Positions 18,786-27,713 of a DNA stretch of 64,000 nt are shown one piece after another. The stretch's first letter is position 1; each line of letters opens with the position of its first letter. The translations under genes were made by a program, and so were the position numbers. The notes under the pieces were generated by a model. That model was given only the letters and a program-made list of their open reading frames with translations. It made no database searches and was not told where the DNA came from. The stretch spans positions 310,001-374,000 of the forward strand of contig NZ_FTOP01000002.1 of assembly GCF_900156785.1 (NCBI RefSeq). The letters are read 5' to 3'. This DNA is from Belliella pelovolcani. Lineage in GTDB: Bacteria; Bacteroidota; Bacteroidia; Cytophagales; Cyclobacteriaceae.

Positions 18786-18972
18786 CTCGCAAAGTTACAA
18801 GTACGAACCGTTTGTGTAAAAAAATCTTTGAAAAATACCTGAGTGGTTCATAATTAGTATTGAAGTGCGGGAAAATGTAAATCAATAGGTATTGCAAAAA
18901 GATCACATAATATTGATAAACAATCACATAGGTTTATGGATTTATTACACACAAACCAAAACTATTATTATT

Positions 18973-19473
18973 ATGAAAAAATTATTGTCTTTTGCGTTGA
19001 TGGTTGCTTTTTTTACAACCACCGCATTTACCCTAAACAATGACGCTAACAACAGTGTAGATAATGACATTGTAGATCTAGCTGCTCAAACAGAATTTTT
19101 GTCTACCCTAGTTGCAGCAGTACAAGCTGGCGATTTAGTAGATGTATTGAAAGGTGATGGACCTTTTACTGTATTCGCTCCTACCAATGATGCCTTTGCA
19201 AAATTGCCGGCAGGCACTGTAGAGAATCTTTTGAAGCCTGAGAATAAAGATAAGTTGGTACAAGTATTAACTTATCATGTGGTGCCAGGAAAAGTGTACT
19301 CTAAGGATCTATCTGATGGCATGACAGCTACAACTGCTCAAGGTAAGGATATCAAGATTTCATTGAAGGATGGAAAAGCCATGGTAAATGGTGCTACTGT
19401 AACGACCGCTGACATTGAAGCGTCAAATGGTGTAGTACACGTGATTGATTCCGTGATTCTTCCTCCAATGTAA
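18973..19473 (+). CDS. Secreted fasciclin-domain protein
   Basis: 166 residues. Signal peptide ([17 protein letters not shown]) and one fasciclin domain with the hallmark boxes [15 protein letters not shown] and the C-terminal [16 protein letters not shown]; also [10 protein letters not shown]. Fasciclin domains mediate adhesion or are of unclear function in bacterial envelopes. I start at 18973 (MKKLLSFAL) because an in-frame start 81 bases upstream would place a hydrophilic stretch before the signal peptide. Monocistronic with a strong terminator. Confidence 0.93.
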   Translation: MKKLLSFALMVAFFTTTAFTLNNDANNSVDNDIVDLAAQTEFLSTLVAAVQAGDLVDVLKGDGPFTVFAPTNDAFAKLPAGTVENLLKPENKDKLVQVLTYHVVPGKVYSKDLSDGMTATTAQGKDIKISLKDGKAMVNGATVTTADIEASNGVVHVIDSVILPPM

Positions 19474-19519
19474 GATTGAGAGTAAATTTTCTCTCATCAA
19501 AAAGTGTGGCTTAAATGCT

Positions 19520-19557
19520 AAAAAGCCTTGCAGATGCTGTCTGCAAGGCTTTTTTTA
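19520..19557 (+). terminator. Terminator of the fasciclin gene
   Basis: AAAAGCCTTGCAGA / TCTGCAAGGCTTTT stem with short loop and seven T. Confidence 0.92.
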
Positions 19558-19715
19558 AATTTCGAGTGTAAGGGTTTTGACTTTAAACTATCATATTTCA
19601 TTTTATGGTAATCCGAAAGTATAGCTTAAAAACACATCTCTAAATGGAAATAATATTAATAAGTATCAATTTAAGGTTTATAATCCCTTCTTACATTTTG
19701 AAGATAAATAGGATA

Positions 19716-20192
19716 TTATTCACCAATATACCCTTTTCTTTTCAAGATGGTTTCGACGAACTTCTTGTCATTATCAGAATTGAAAATCTTGAAAGGGAGA
19801 TGGATAAATTGAGCTTTGGACATGACTAGTACAAAAGCATCTTTGGTCAGCTGTACACTTTTGATCATGTTCCAGTTGACAGGCATACCTTGCTTTGTAT
19901 TGATTTTCATCAGAATTTGTCTGCTATCGATCTCGTAGGCCATTTTTTCAAACATCACCTTGTTTTGCTCCATCTGAGTGACACCCGTAAACTGTATCAC
20001 CCAAAACAAAACATATAAAATATAAGCTAATATGGCCATGCTGATCCACCACCAAGAGGCAATCCAGAAATAGCCACATGCAATTGCTACTGCGATCAGG
20101 ATTACCCACCATTGTTGCTTAAGGACATTTACCAATCCCATTTTGATGTAGGTACCTGCTTCGAGTTTGTATTTTTTTGTTTTTACTATCAT
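19716..20192 (-). CDS. YcxB-like membrane protein
   Basis: 158 residues with two adjacent transmembrane segments at about 28-65 (WWVILIAVAIACGYFWIA, ISMAILAYILYVLFWVIQF) and a C-terminal PH-like region resembling YcxB (NWNMIKSVQLTKDAFVLVMSKAQFIHLPFKIF). The C-terminus faces the cytoplasm by the positive-inside pattern. Function is unknown. It is transcribed away from the small membrane protein at 20362. Confidence 0.75.
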   Translation of the reverse strand: MIVKTKKYKLEAGTYIKMGLVNVLKQQWWVILIAVAIACGYFWIASWWWISMAILAYILYVLFWVIQFTGVTQMEQNKVMFEKMAYEIDSRQILMKINTKQGMPVNWNMIKSVQLTKDAFVLVMSKAQFIHLPFKIFNSDNDKKFVETILKRKGYIGE

Positions 20193-20361
20193 TATGCTAA
20201 ATTTTCAGTCCGCAAATATCCGATGATATCGCTTATTTACCAAGCCAATCAAAAAACCTTTGAAATTTTTTAGCTTTTCTCTAATCATTATGAGATTGAG
20301 CTTGTTAATTAATTGATATATAAAACTATAAATCTTAACTTAAGGAAAAATTTTTCTGATT

Positions 20362-20595
20362 ATGAGTAGTCTACTAGTCGATTTGGTTCTCCTTGGTCTC
20401 ACTTATGTAGTGTTGATCTACTTCGTAGCTACCCTGACCAAAGCCCGACTCGACGGTGGAAGAAATAACAGTGGAGATGATGGTGATGGCGGGATAGAAG
20501 ATTATACACCACCCAAAATAGACCTGCCTCCAGGTGTAGTTTGGCCTTCTGATGTCGATAAAAGAAAAAAAGACAAAACGCCAGTCAATTTTTAA
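20362..20595 (+). CDS. Small single-pass membrane protein
   Basis: 77 residues: one hydrophobic segment at about 5-26 (VDLVLLGLTYVVLIYFVATL), then a Gly/Asp-rich linker (DGGRNNSGDDGDGGIED) and a Pro-rich tail (YTPPKIDLPPGVVWPSD). No known domain. Its coding nature is supported by the clean composition shift between membrane and tail parts and by the tail-to-tail arrangement with the Fur-type gene, with which it overlaps by four bases. The role is unknown. Confidence 0.6.
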   Translation: MSSLLVDLVLLGLTYVVLIYFVATLTKARLDGGRNNSGDDGDGGIEDYTPPKIDLPPGVVWPSDVDKRKKDKTPVNF

Positions 20596-21014
20596 TTACA
20601 CTTATCGCAGATACCCTGTACCAATAAACTCACTTCTTTATTCACAAAGCCATCTGGTAAATCGATTTTTGGAAGCACGGCTTCTTCTAAGCACATGGTT
20701 TTACCACATTTTTCACATTTGAAATGTACGTGTTCATGGTCATGATGATGGTGCTCTCCATCGTGATCATGTGAACAGAGCGCATATTTGGTAGCTCCGC
20801 TATCATCAAGTACTTTATGAATCAAGTCATTTTCCAAAAAGGTCTTTAAAGTCCTGTAAAGTGTCACTCGATCAAAATCGTTTTTGAGCACATCCTCTAG
20901 GTCAGCATGTGAAAGCGCAGAATCTTTTGATAAAAATGTCCTGAGCACCTCTTGTCTGCAATTGGTGATTCTGAGTTTGTGATCTTGAAGTATTTTTAAA
21001 GGAGTCAATGCCAT
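20592..21014 (-). CDS. Fur-family metal-dependent repressor
   Basis: 140 residues. N-terminal winged helix (ILQDHKLRITNCRQEVLRTFL, HADLEDVLKNDFDRVTLYRTLKTFLENDLI, with the family's TLYRTL recognition helix), then a dimerisation/metal domain with a His-rich stretch (HDHDGEHHHHDHEHVHF) and two CxxC pairs (CEKCGKTMC, CDKC) that hold structural zinc. The His-rich loop hints at zinc (Zur-like) rather than iron, but that is inference. It could be the repressor acting at the palindrome at 30601. Confidence 0.92.
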   Translation of the reverse strand: MALTPLKILQDHKLRITNCRQEVLRTFLSKDSALSHADLEDVLKNDFDRVTLYRTLKTFLENDLIHKVLDDSGATKYALCSHDHDGEHHHHDHEHVHFKCEKCGKTMCLEEAVLPKIDLPDGFVNKEVSLLVQGICDKCN

Positions 21015-21111
21015 GATTTGCTTATTTATTCCAATCTATCGTAAAAATAAAGATTATTTTTTGTTCTCTTGTATGATTACGGACTTGATTGATTCGCAGA
21101 TACTATTTGCT

Positions 21112-21150
21112 TAAAAAAAATGAAACTGCCCCCAATTTGGAGGCAGTTTT
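21112..21150 (-). terminator. Terminator of the metzincin gene
   Basis: AAACTGCC-CC / GG-GGCAGTTT stem (21123-21149) with nine A on the plus strand just before it, i.e. a T-run on the minus strand, 26 bases after the stop of the 21176-23698 gene. Confidence 0.85.
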
Positions 21151-21175
21151 GTATTCATTCATTCGAAATGAAATC

Positions 21176-23698
21176 CTATTTAGGATCTAAAACAGCTTTT
21201 ACTCTTTCTAGCGCATCTTCCAAATGGAGTTTAGATGCTCTATCAGAAGTCCTGCCGATAGCAGCAGTGATTTGCCTTTGAAGTGTTTTCAATTCACCTC
21301 TTACCATTGGTCTGATGTCTGACTGAGATGCATTGATTACCGCACCGAATCTTCTGGCTGCTGCTGGTTCGTCGTTGGTCATCAAGTATTCTAACCTTTC
21401 GATATGAGCTCGCTGTAGCGTTCTTCTGTGTACATCGATTGTTTTACCTGATGCCAATTCACCCCAGATTCCTGCTCTTAGGTCATCGAATAGTTCAGTC
21501 ATGCTGTAGGCATCTTTGCCATTCAAGGCTTCATTTTCGATGACTCTACCCAATCTTCCCCACTCAAGGATACCATTCAATGTACCCACTTGTACACCTC
21601 TCACTCTCTCAAGTGCACCAAAGTCACCGATTCTAGAGATGATTTCTTGATCCATCAACCAAGTTGGTGTGGTAAATAGCTCTTTATTCAAGAATTGTAC
21701 TGCCCTCTTCTGAGTAGCCTTGTCAGTATGTACGTAGACAGCCTCACCTTGCCCAGCAGATTTATACAATTCGTACACACCACCAACATTGGTTCTCACA
21801 TGACCCATGTATCTGTTGTATTGACCGATTACTTGGCCGTACATTTCATTGAGATCTGAGTAGTCTTTGAAAGGCTTATCTTCCTCAGCAGTCCACTCCA
21901 TCAAGTTTGGAAGGATTACCTTCAAGTTTTTGATACCATAGTCTGAGGCTTTCATGGCGTCATCACCCAAGTCTTCACTTTGTGTACTAGGGTCATAGCT
22001 ATTGCCTTGACGGCCAAATCTGTAGATTGGATCGTCTGCTTTTTCCAAGATCCACTGATCTAAGATCGGCTGTTCATCTTCTGGAGTTTTTGCATCCAAA
22101 ATTGGCTTATATCCCCACATGATGGAGTATTTGTCATAAGGACCTACATTAGGCATCAAGCTTACATCCTTGTCCCCTGGCTGAGCCACATAGTTGAATC
22201 TCGCGTAGTCCATGATAGATGGAGCAGTACTATACTCTGCTGTAAAAGTAGCTGATCTCAATGAATCTACCGGATAAGCATGCGAAGAGGCAAAGTTGTG
22301 AGGTAGACCTAGTGTGTGTCCTACTTCGTGAGAAGATACAAACTGAATCAATCTACCCATTACCTCTTCTCTGAATTTTACGCCTCTAGCTTCTGGATTT
22401 ACAGCAGCAGTTTGGATAAAGAACCAGTTTCTCAACAAGTTCATCACATTGTGGTACCATCCGATATCAGACTCGATGATCTCTCCAGATCTTGGATCAG
22501 ATACATGAGGACCGTATGCATTTTGGATATCAGAAGCAAAGTATCTGATGACAGAATATCTCGCATCTTCTGGACTCCAATCTGGATCTTCTTCTTTGCT
22601 AGGCGCATCTTTGGCAATGATGGCATTTTTGAAGCCCGCCATTTCAAAGGCAGCTTGCCAATCTTCTACCCCTTGCTTCAAGTAAGGCACCCACTGACTT
22701 GGTGTAGCTGGATCGATATAGAATACAATCGGCTGCTTTGGTTCTACCAATTCACCTCTTCTGTATTTGTCATAGTCTTCTTCTTTGACTTCCAATCTCC
22801 ATCTGTCAAGGAATCTTCTTGAAGTAGCTTTTTGCTCATCAAGTCCATAGTCCACTACAGATCTGCTGAACCAGCCCACTCTCCTATCAGCAAGACGCTT
22901 CATCATAGGTTCTTTTGGAAGCAATACCATAGAAGAGTTCATCTCTACAGTGATCAAGCCTGTGCTAGAATTTGAAGGGGGCTCAGTAGCGGCATAAGTC
23001 ATCACGTAGCGTGCCTCGATATTCATTGGATAAGGACTGATTCTTTCGATGTATGATCTGTCTGTATCCAGTCTCGAAACTTTAAATTCTGTTCTTCTAT
23101 TTCTAGGGAGTCCGATCGCCTGTACATCCTTAGCAAATAAGTCTGTCACTTCTATGACAACACCTTTTTCGTCTTTAGAAAGCGCTTTTACGTCAAATTT
23201 TTGGAGAATTGGCTCCAAGTTTGAGTTTTTCACAGCGATAGAGATAGGCAAGGAGTCAGCTGCTACATTGCTGTAGGAAACCACCCTCAAGAGTACATTA
23301 TCACGTTCTCTATCCCATCTTACTAGTAGGGTATTGGTACGCTCTCCACCATAGCCAATACCATCAGCGGTTCTAGCAATAGTCGTCACGATTAGCATTT
23401 CTCTTCCCAGCATTTCTTCTGGGATTTCGTAGAAATACTTCCCTTCGATCTCGTGCACATTGAAGAGACCTTCTTTGGTTTTAGCTTTTGAAGTGATTAC
23501 TTCCGAGAATGCTTTAGGACCTGGCTTGGCTTGTGGTTTTGGTGCTGCTGCTGGAGCAGCAGCTTTTGGATCTTCTTTCTTTTTCCTTTGAGACCATGCA
23601 TCATCAGTAAGAAGCATGGAGCCCAAGAAAAGAAGACCCATGATTCCATGACGGAAATTAATTTGGGAAAACTTCTTCATATAGATTGTAGTTGACAT
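21176..23698 (-). CDS. Large exported zinc metalloprotease (metzincin, DUF5117/DUF4953 type)
   Basis: 840 residues (834 if the ATG at 23680 is used, which gives a more normal signal peptide: MKKFSQINFRHGIMGLLFLGSMLL). After the signal comes a low-complexity Ala/Pro/Lys linker (DPKAAAPAAAPKPQAKPGPK). A long beta-rich region precedes the catalytic motif HEVGHTLGLPH (zinc histidines 457, 461, 467; catalytic glutamate 458), with a methionine turn candidate SIMDYARFN about 35 residues on. The architecture matches the DUF5117-peptidase-DUF5118-like proteins common in Bacteroidota. Probably periplasmic or surface; substrates are unknown. Monocistronic with its own terminator. Confidence 0.9.
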   Translation of the reverse strand: MSTTIYMKKFSQINFRHGIMGLLFLGSMLLTDDAWSQRKKKEDPKAAAPAAAPKPQAKPGPKAFSEVITSKAKTKEGLFNVHEIEGKYFYEIPEEMLGREMLIVTTIARTADGIGYGGERTNTLLVRWDRERDNVLLRVVSYSNVAADSLPISIAVKNSNLEPILQKFDVKALSKDEKGVVIEVTDLFAKDVQAIGLPRNRRTEFKVSRLDTDRSYIERISPYPMNIEARYVMTYAATEPPSNSSTGLITVEMNSSMVLLPKEPMMKRLADRRVGWFSRSVVDYGLDEQKATSRRFLDRWRLEVKEEDYDKYRRGELVEPKQPIVFYIDPATPSQWVPYLKQGVEDWQAAFEMAGFKNAIIAKDAPSKEEDPDWSPEDARYSVIRYFASDIQNAYGPHVSDPRSGEIIESDIGWYHNVMNLLRNWFFIQTAAVNPEARGVKFREEVMGRLIQFVSSHEVGHTLGLPHNFASSHAYPVDSLRSATFTAEYSTAPSIMDYARFNYVAQPGDKDVSLMPNVGPYDKYSIMWGYKPILDAKTPEDEQPILDQWILEKADDPIYRFGRQGNSYDPSTQSEDLGDDAMKASDYGIKNLKVILPNLMEWTAEEDKPFKDYSDLNEMYGQVIGQYNRYMGHVRTNVGGVYELYKSAGQGEAVYVHTDKATQKRAVQFLNKELFTTPTWLMDQEIISRIGDFGALERVRGVQVGTLNGILEWGRLGRVIENEALNGKDAYSMTELFDDLRAGIWGELASGKTIDVHRRTLQRAHIERLEYLMTNDEPAAARRFGAVINASQSDIRPMVRGELKTLQRQITAAIGRTSDRASKLHLEDALERVKAVLDPK

Positions 23699-23753
23699 TT
23701 AATAAGTTTTGAAATTAACCCTCAAAAAGGCTTTCTTCTTAATAGTCCTTGGC

Positions 23754-23761
23754 TAAATTTG
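23754..23761 (+). promoter_or_regulatory. Candidate -7 element of the flavoprotein gene
   Basis: TAAATTTG fits TAnnTTTG, 40 bases before the ATG at 23801. No clear TTG at the -33 position. Confidence 0.4.
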
Positions 23762-23800
23762 ATAAGCGGTAAATCATCCAAATAAAAGGTATATAAATCC

Positions 23801-24913
23801 ATGCAAGTACAAGATATTATAATTATTGGTGGAGGATTGGCAGGGTTGATTGCTGCTAACTTGCTTGGAAAAGCAGGTAAACGAGTTTTGGTGATTGAAA
23901 AAAAGGCTTATCCATTCCATCGTGTTTGTGGAGAATATATCAGTAATGAAGTGCGGGATTTTTTAATGAAGGAGGAACTATTTCCAAGCGACCTGGATAT
24001 TGGGGATATCCATACTTTTCAACTTACCTCAACCAAGGGCAAAAGTGTGAGTATGCCATTAGACCTAGGCGGATTTGGGGTCAGTAGGTATGCCTTGGAT
24101 AATTTTCTCTATCATAAGGCTAAGAAAAATGGAGCAGAGTTTTTGCTACAGCATCAAGTAGAAGAGGTGTTTTTCGATGATCAGGGAAAGAAATTTATCC
24201 TTACTCTGGGTGATAGTAGTCAGCTTTGTTGTAATCATTTGATAGGGGCTTATGGAAAACGTTCGAAAGTTGATAAGTTTTTGGGAAGAGGTTTTATGTC
24301 TCAGCGGAGTCCTTATATTGGAGTGAAGTACCATATCCAAATTGATTATGATCCAAACACAGTGGCACTTCATAACTTTGAAGGAGGCTACTGTGGAATC
24401 AATCGGGTAGAAGATGGCATCTTTAATTTGTGCTATCTAGGTTCTAGAGAACAACTCAGAGCTGCTGGCACTATTGAGCAAATGGAAGTAGATTTTCTGT
24501 GGAAAAACCCTTTCTTAAAAAGCATTTGGAAAAACAGTGAGTTTCTGTTTGAAAGACCTGAAGTGATCAATGAAATCAATTTTTCCCCTAAGCAACCTGT
24601 AGAAAACCATATCCTTATGGCGGGGGATGCAGCAGGTCTGATCACCCCTCTCTGTGGCAATGGGATGGCAATCGCTATCCATACAGGTAAGCTGGCAGCT
24701 GAGGCACTTATTAAGTTTAAAGAAAGAAATGAAATTGAGCGCTTTTATACCTCAAAGTGGAATGCCCATTTCAAGCAAAGGCTTTGGGTGGGTCGAAATG
24801 TTCAGAGGCTTTTTGGGGCAAAAGGAGTCTCAGAATTTTCCGTAAGCTTGATCAAGAGATCACCGTTTATAGCCAATCAAATCATGAAGCGAACTCATGG
24901 AGAGGCTGTCTGA
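23801..24913 (+). CDS. FAD-dependent oxidoreductase of the polyketide locus
   Basis: 370 residues. N-terminal FAD-binding IIIIGGGLAGLIAANLLGKAG, an ERK-like IEKK acceptor, RVCGEYIS, and the second FAD motif ILMAGDAAGLITPLCGNGMA at about 270-290. These place it in the group of aromatic-ring hydroxylases and geranylgeranyl reductases. In this setting it could hydroxylate the polyketide ring, as a flavoprotein does after the type III synthase and methyltransferase in the Streptomyces griseus srs operon, or reduce a prenyl chain. Its last base abuts the stop of the convergent UbiA gene with no gap. Reaction choice is inference. Confidence 0.85.
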   Translation: MQVQDIIIIGGGLAGLIAANLLGKAGKRVLVIEKKAYPFHRVCGEYISNEVRDFLMKEELFPSDLDIGDIHTFQLTSTKGKSVSMPLDLGGFGVSRYALDNFLYHKAKKNGAEFLLQHQVEEVFFDDQGKKFILTLGDSSQLCCNHLIGAYGKRSKVDKFLGRGFMSQRSPYIGVKYHIQIDYDPNTVALHNFEGGYCGINRVEDGIFNLCYLGSREQLRAAGTIEQMEVDFLWKNPFLKSIWKNSEFLFERPEVINEINFSPKQPVENHILMAGDAAGLITPLCGNGMAIAIHTGKLAAEALIKFKERNEIERFYTSKWNAHFKQRLWVGRNVQRLFGAKGVSEFSVSLIKRSPFIANQIMKRTHGEAV

Positions 24914-25804
24914 TCAGATTACTTGGAGGATTTGAGTGTTTTCTAAGAAATACCAAAAAAAGAAAACATTCAAAGCTATAGCGGATATTCTGTTCATCCA
25001 CATGGCCCAAGCGTAATTGGTATATTTTTCGGGATTTTTTTTCACGAATGAAAACCATAAGAGGAAGTATAATAGCACTGGAGTCATGGCTATCAAAAAG
25101 CCATAAAACGCCCAACTTTGATTTCTATCTAGAAAAAACCATGCAAAGGCTACACCTGCGACCAAAAACCAAATTGAAGCAAAAAGAAATGTGCCTTTGA
25201 TACCAAGTTTCAAGCTGAGGGTAATGTCTCCTCTTTTGGCATCTTCCTCGTGCTGATATACTTGCGTCAGTGGATAAGAACCCCATAGCATTAGGGAAGT
25301 CAGAAGTCCAGGAATCAACACATGTGATCTTGTCAATACCTCAAACCCAAAATCACTCAAACCCGCATAGGCCATGCAGAAAGTAAAGCACCCTTGAAAA
25401 AAACCAGCGACAAGCCAACTGATATAAGGCATTTTTTTGAGTCGGATGCTCGGGTGGCTGTAGGCCATAGATACTAGACCATACACGATGACCATACCAG
25501 CAAACGAGGGATTGATCAAAGCAGCTAAAACTATTGCAATAAGGAAAAAAGCCAAAGAGAGGTAGTATAGCCCTTTGTTCACCTTTGGAGGATTTTTTAG
25601 ACCCCCGATGCTACCCTCGTCTTTATCAAAATAGGAGTTGTAGCCATTGCTGGAGGGATATAGAAATAGATGGAGGCTGAGAAAAACCAAAAGCATCCTT
25701 TCTGGATTGTGATTGGGAGTAAAAGCCAAGGCAAAAATAAAAACAGGAAGGAGGTAAAAAGAAAAAGGGATCCTTAAATGCTTCCAACTAGATAGACTGA
25801 ACAT
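24914..25804 (-). CDS. UbiA-family prenyltransferase
   Basis: 296 residues, about eight to nine transmembrane helices. Both magnesium-diphosphate motifs are there: NGYNSYFDKDEGS (NxxxDxxxD-like, about residue 53-66) and YQHEEDAKRGDITLS (DxxxD, about 190-205), so it is expected to transfer a polyprenyl group to an aromatic or similar acceptor in the membrane. It differs from MenA and UbiA of respiratory quinone synthesis in context: it lies between a flavoprotein and a type III polyketide synthase, diverging from the latter with 90 bases between starts. A heme O or digeranylgeranyl-type role cannot be excluded. Confidence 0.88.
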   Translation of the reverse strand: MFSLSSWKHLRIPFSFYLLPVFIFALAFTPNHNPERMLLVFLSLHLFLYPSSNGYNSYFDKDEGSIGGLKNPPKVNKGLYYLSLAFFLIAIVLAALINPSFAGMVIVYGLVSMAYSHPSIRLKKMPYISWLVAGFFQGCFTFCMAYAGLSDFGFEVLTRSHVLIPGLLTSLMLWGSYPLTQVYQHEEDAKRGDITLSLKLGIKGTFLFASIWFLVAGVAFAWFFLDRNQSWAFYGFLIAMTPVLLYFLLWFSFVKKNPEKYTNYAWAMWMNRISAIALNVFFFWYFLENTQILQVI

Positions 25805-25894
25805 AAGATTATGAATTGTTTTTCTTAACTTTTGTGGAAAGTACTTGTTTCATTTTAGTCATCCAAATTTAATTTTAACAGCGATACCGTTTTG

Positions 25895-26974
25895 ATGGAA
25901 AACCATATTTTGAGTATAGGCACAGCCAACCCAGGAGCCCCAATTCCCCAGATGCAAATCAGTAAGTTTATGAAACTTGCGCATCAACTGGATGAAATAG
26001 AAGGCAGGAAGCTAAATTTTGTATACAAGGCTTCGGGAATTGACTTCAGGCATAGTGCATTGGAGGATTTCAAGTTTGATAACCCGGAGGATTTTCGATT
26101 TTTTCCTCCCAATGAAGCCCTAGAGCCATTTCCTTCTACAGACCAGCGTATGCAAGTATTCGAAAAGGAAGCGCTGGCATTGAGTATTGCCGCAGTAGGC
26201 AATTGTCTTGGTAAAGTAAATGTATTACCAAATGAAATTACCCATCTTATCTTGGTATCCTGTACTGGGATGTATGCCCCAGGCTTGGAGGTCGACTTGA
26301 TCCACGAGCTGGGGATTCCTAGTAATGTGGAGCGATATTGCATTCATTTTATGGGATGTTATGCTGCATTCAATGCTATCAAGCTAGCAGATAGAATTTG
26401 CGATGCTGATCCCCCTGCCAAAGTATTGATCTTGTCTATAGAGCTATGCACCATTCATTTTCAGAAGGAATACAATGAAGACAACCTGATTGCCAATGCG
26501 ATTTTTGGAGATGGAGCGGCAGCTGCATTGGTTACAAAAGCCAGCACGGGGTTGGCTATTAAAAATTACGGCAGTCAGATTATCAAAGAAGGGGTACAGG
26601 ATATGGCCTGGAGAATTGGTAACTTTGGTTTCGAAATGAAGCTGAGCAAATATGTCCCAGAGCTGTTACACAAGGGACTAGCAGAACTGTCTGATTATTT
26701 GGAGCAATTGCATCAACTTTCTAAAGTGGAACATTTTGCAGTGCATCCAGGCGGGAAGCAGATTTTACAAAAAGTGGAAGAAGCTTTTGGGATATCAACA
26801 CTTCAAAACAATCACTCACATGATGTATTGAAGCAATATGGCAACATGTCTTCGGTGACAATCCTTTTTGTACTTGAGCGGTGGCTCAAAGATGAAAATA
26901 GGAAGGGTAATATTTTAGCAATGGGCTTTGGGCCTGGCTTGACATTAGAAACACTTTTATTGGATAAGTCATGA
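25895..26974 (+). CDS. Type III polyketide synthase (chalcone/stilbene synthase family)
   Basis: 359 residues from the ATG at 25895 (a TTG just in front is not needed). The catalytic triad is intact: cysteine 155 in HFMGCYAAFNA, histidine 284 in HFAVHPGGKQ and asparagine 317 in QYGNMSS; GFGPGLTLE near the C-terminus is the family's GFGPG loop. It should extend an acyl starter with malonyl-CoA and cyclise the chain to a resorcinol, pyrone or phloroglucinol. The starter cannot be read from the sequence. The downstream methyltransferase overlaps by four bases (ATGA), so the two are coupled. Confidence 0.94.
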   Translation: MENHILSIGTANPGAPIPQMQISKFMKLAHQLDEIEGRKLNFVYKASGIDFRHSALEDFKFDNPEDFRFFPPNEALEPFPSTDQRMQVFEKEALALSIAAVGNCLGKVNVLPNEITHLILVSCTGMYAPGLEVDLIHELGIPSNVERYCIHFMGCYAAFNAIKLADRICDADPPAKVLILSIELCTIHFQKEYNEDNLIANAIFGDGAAAALVTKASTGLAIKNYGSQIIKEGVQDMAWRIGNFGFEMKLSKYVPELLHKGLAELSDYLEQLHQLSKVEHFAVHPGGKQILQKVEEAFGISTLQNNHSHDVLKQYGNMSSVTILFVLERWLKDENRKGNILAMGFGPGLTLETLLLDKS

Positions 26975-27678
26975 TAGATTTCAACCAACGCAGTTCAGAG
27001 AAAGAGATTATGGATGACCTCGCATGCGATGGGCCTGTGTTGGATCAGACTTTAAAAGAGCTCAAGTCTATCAATAAGCTCCTAGGTGGAAATCATGTCA
27101 CTACCGATGGGTTGGATAAAATCACAGCCAAATTTCCCCAAGCATCCTATACCATCGCAGATATTGGCTGTGGAGGAGGGGATATGATCAGGGTGATGGG
27201 AGATTGGGCAATAAAAAAGAACCTAAACCTGCATTTCATTGGAGTAGATGCCAATCCGAATACCATTGAATTTGCAAAAGAGCGATTAGCTGACCTGAAC
27301 AATGTAGAATTTTTAGTCAAAAATGTCTTTGAGGCAGGGTTTTTGGGGACAAAAGTAGATATCATCACCTGTACGCTCTTTACCCATCACTTTACGGATT
27401 CAGAACTACAAATGCTCTTGAAATCACTGCTCGATCAGGCAAAATTAGGTATAGTGATCAATGACCTACACAGGCATAGCGTAGCATATTACAGCATCAC
27501 GTTGCTGACGAGATTCTTTTCTAAGTCAGACATGGTCAAAAATGACGGGCCACTATCAGTATTGAGGGCTTTTTCTAGGGCAGATTGGAAAGAGCTTCTG
27601 AAGCATAGCCAAATCAAATCGTATGCGATAAAGTGGTTTTGGGCATTCAGATGGCAGGTAATTGTATGGAATTCTTAA
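26971..27678 (+). CDS. SAM-dependent methyltransferase of the polyketide locus
   Basis: 235 residues, class I methyltransferase with motif I IADIGCGGGDMIRVM at about 62-76, an acidic residue ending beta 2 (FIGVDANPN) and DIITCTLFTHHF as motif IV region. It most likely methylates the product of the overlapping polyketide synthase (O- or C-methylation). The N-terminal 50 residues resemble the UbiE/Coq5-like lid. It ends 35 bases before mscS, which may share the transcript. Confidence 0.85.
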   Translation: MIDFNQRSSEKEIMDDLACDGPVLDQTLKELKSINKLLGGNHVTTDGLDKITAKFPQASYTIADIGCGGGDMIRVMGDWAIKKNLNLHFIGVDANPNTIEFAKERLADLNNVEFLVKNVFEAGFLGTKVDIITCTLFTHHFTDSELQMLLKSLLDQAKLGIVINDLHRHSVAYYSITLLTRFFSKSDMVKNDGPLSVLRAFSRADWKELLKHSQIKSYAIKWFWAFRWQVIVWNS

Positions 27679-27713
27679 ATTTGTAAACTCATTTTAAACT
27701 TAAACTTTCAGAT

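Noticed and set aside
24146-24660. Minus-strand frames inside the flavoprotein gene
   Set aside because: Shadows in another frame of a clear FAD enzyme.
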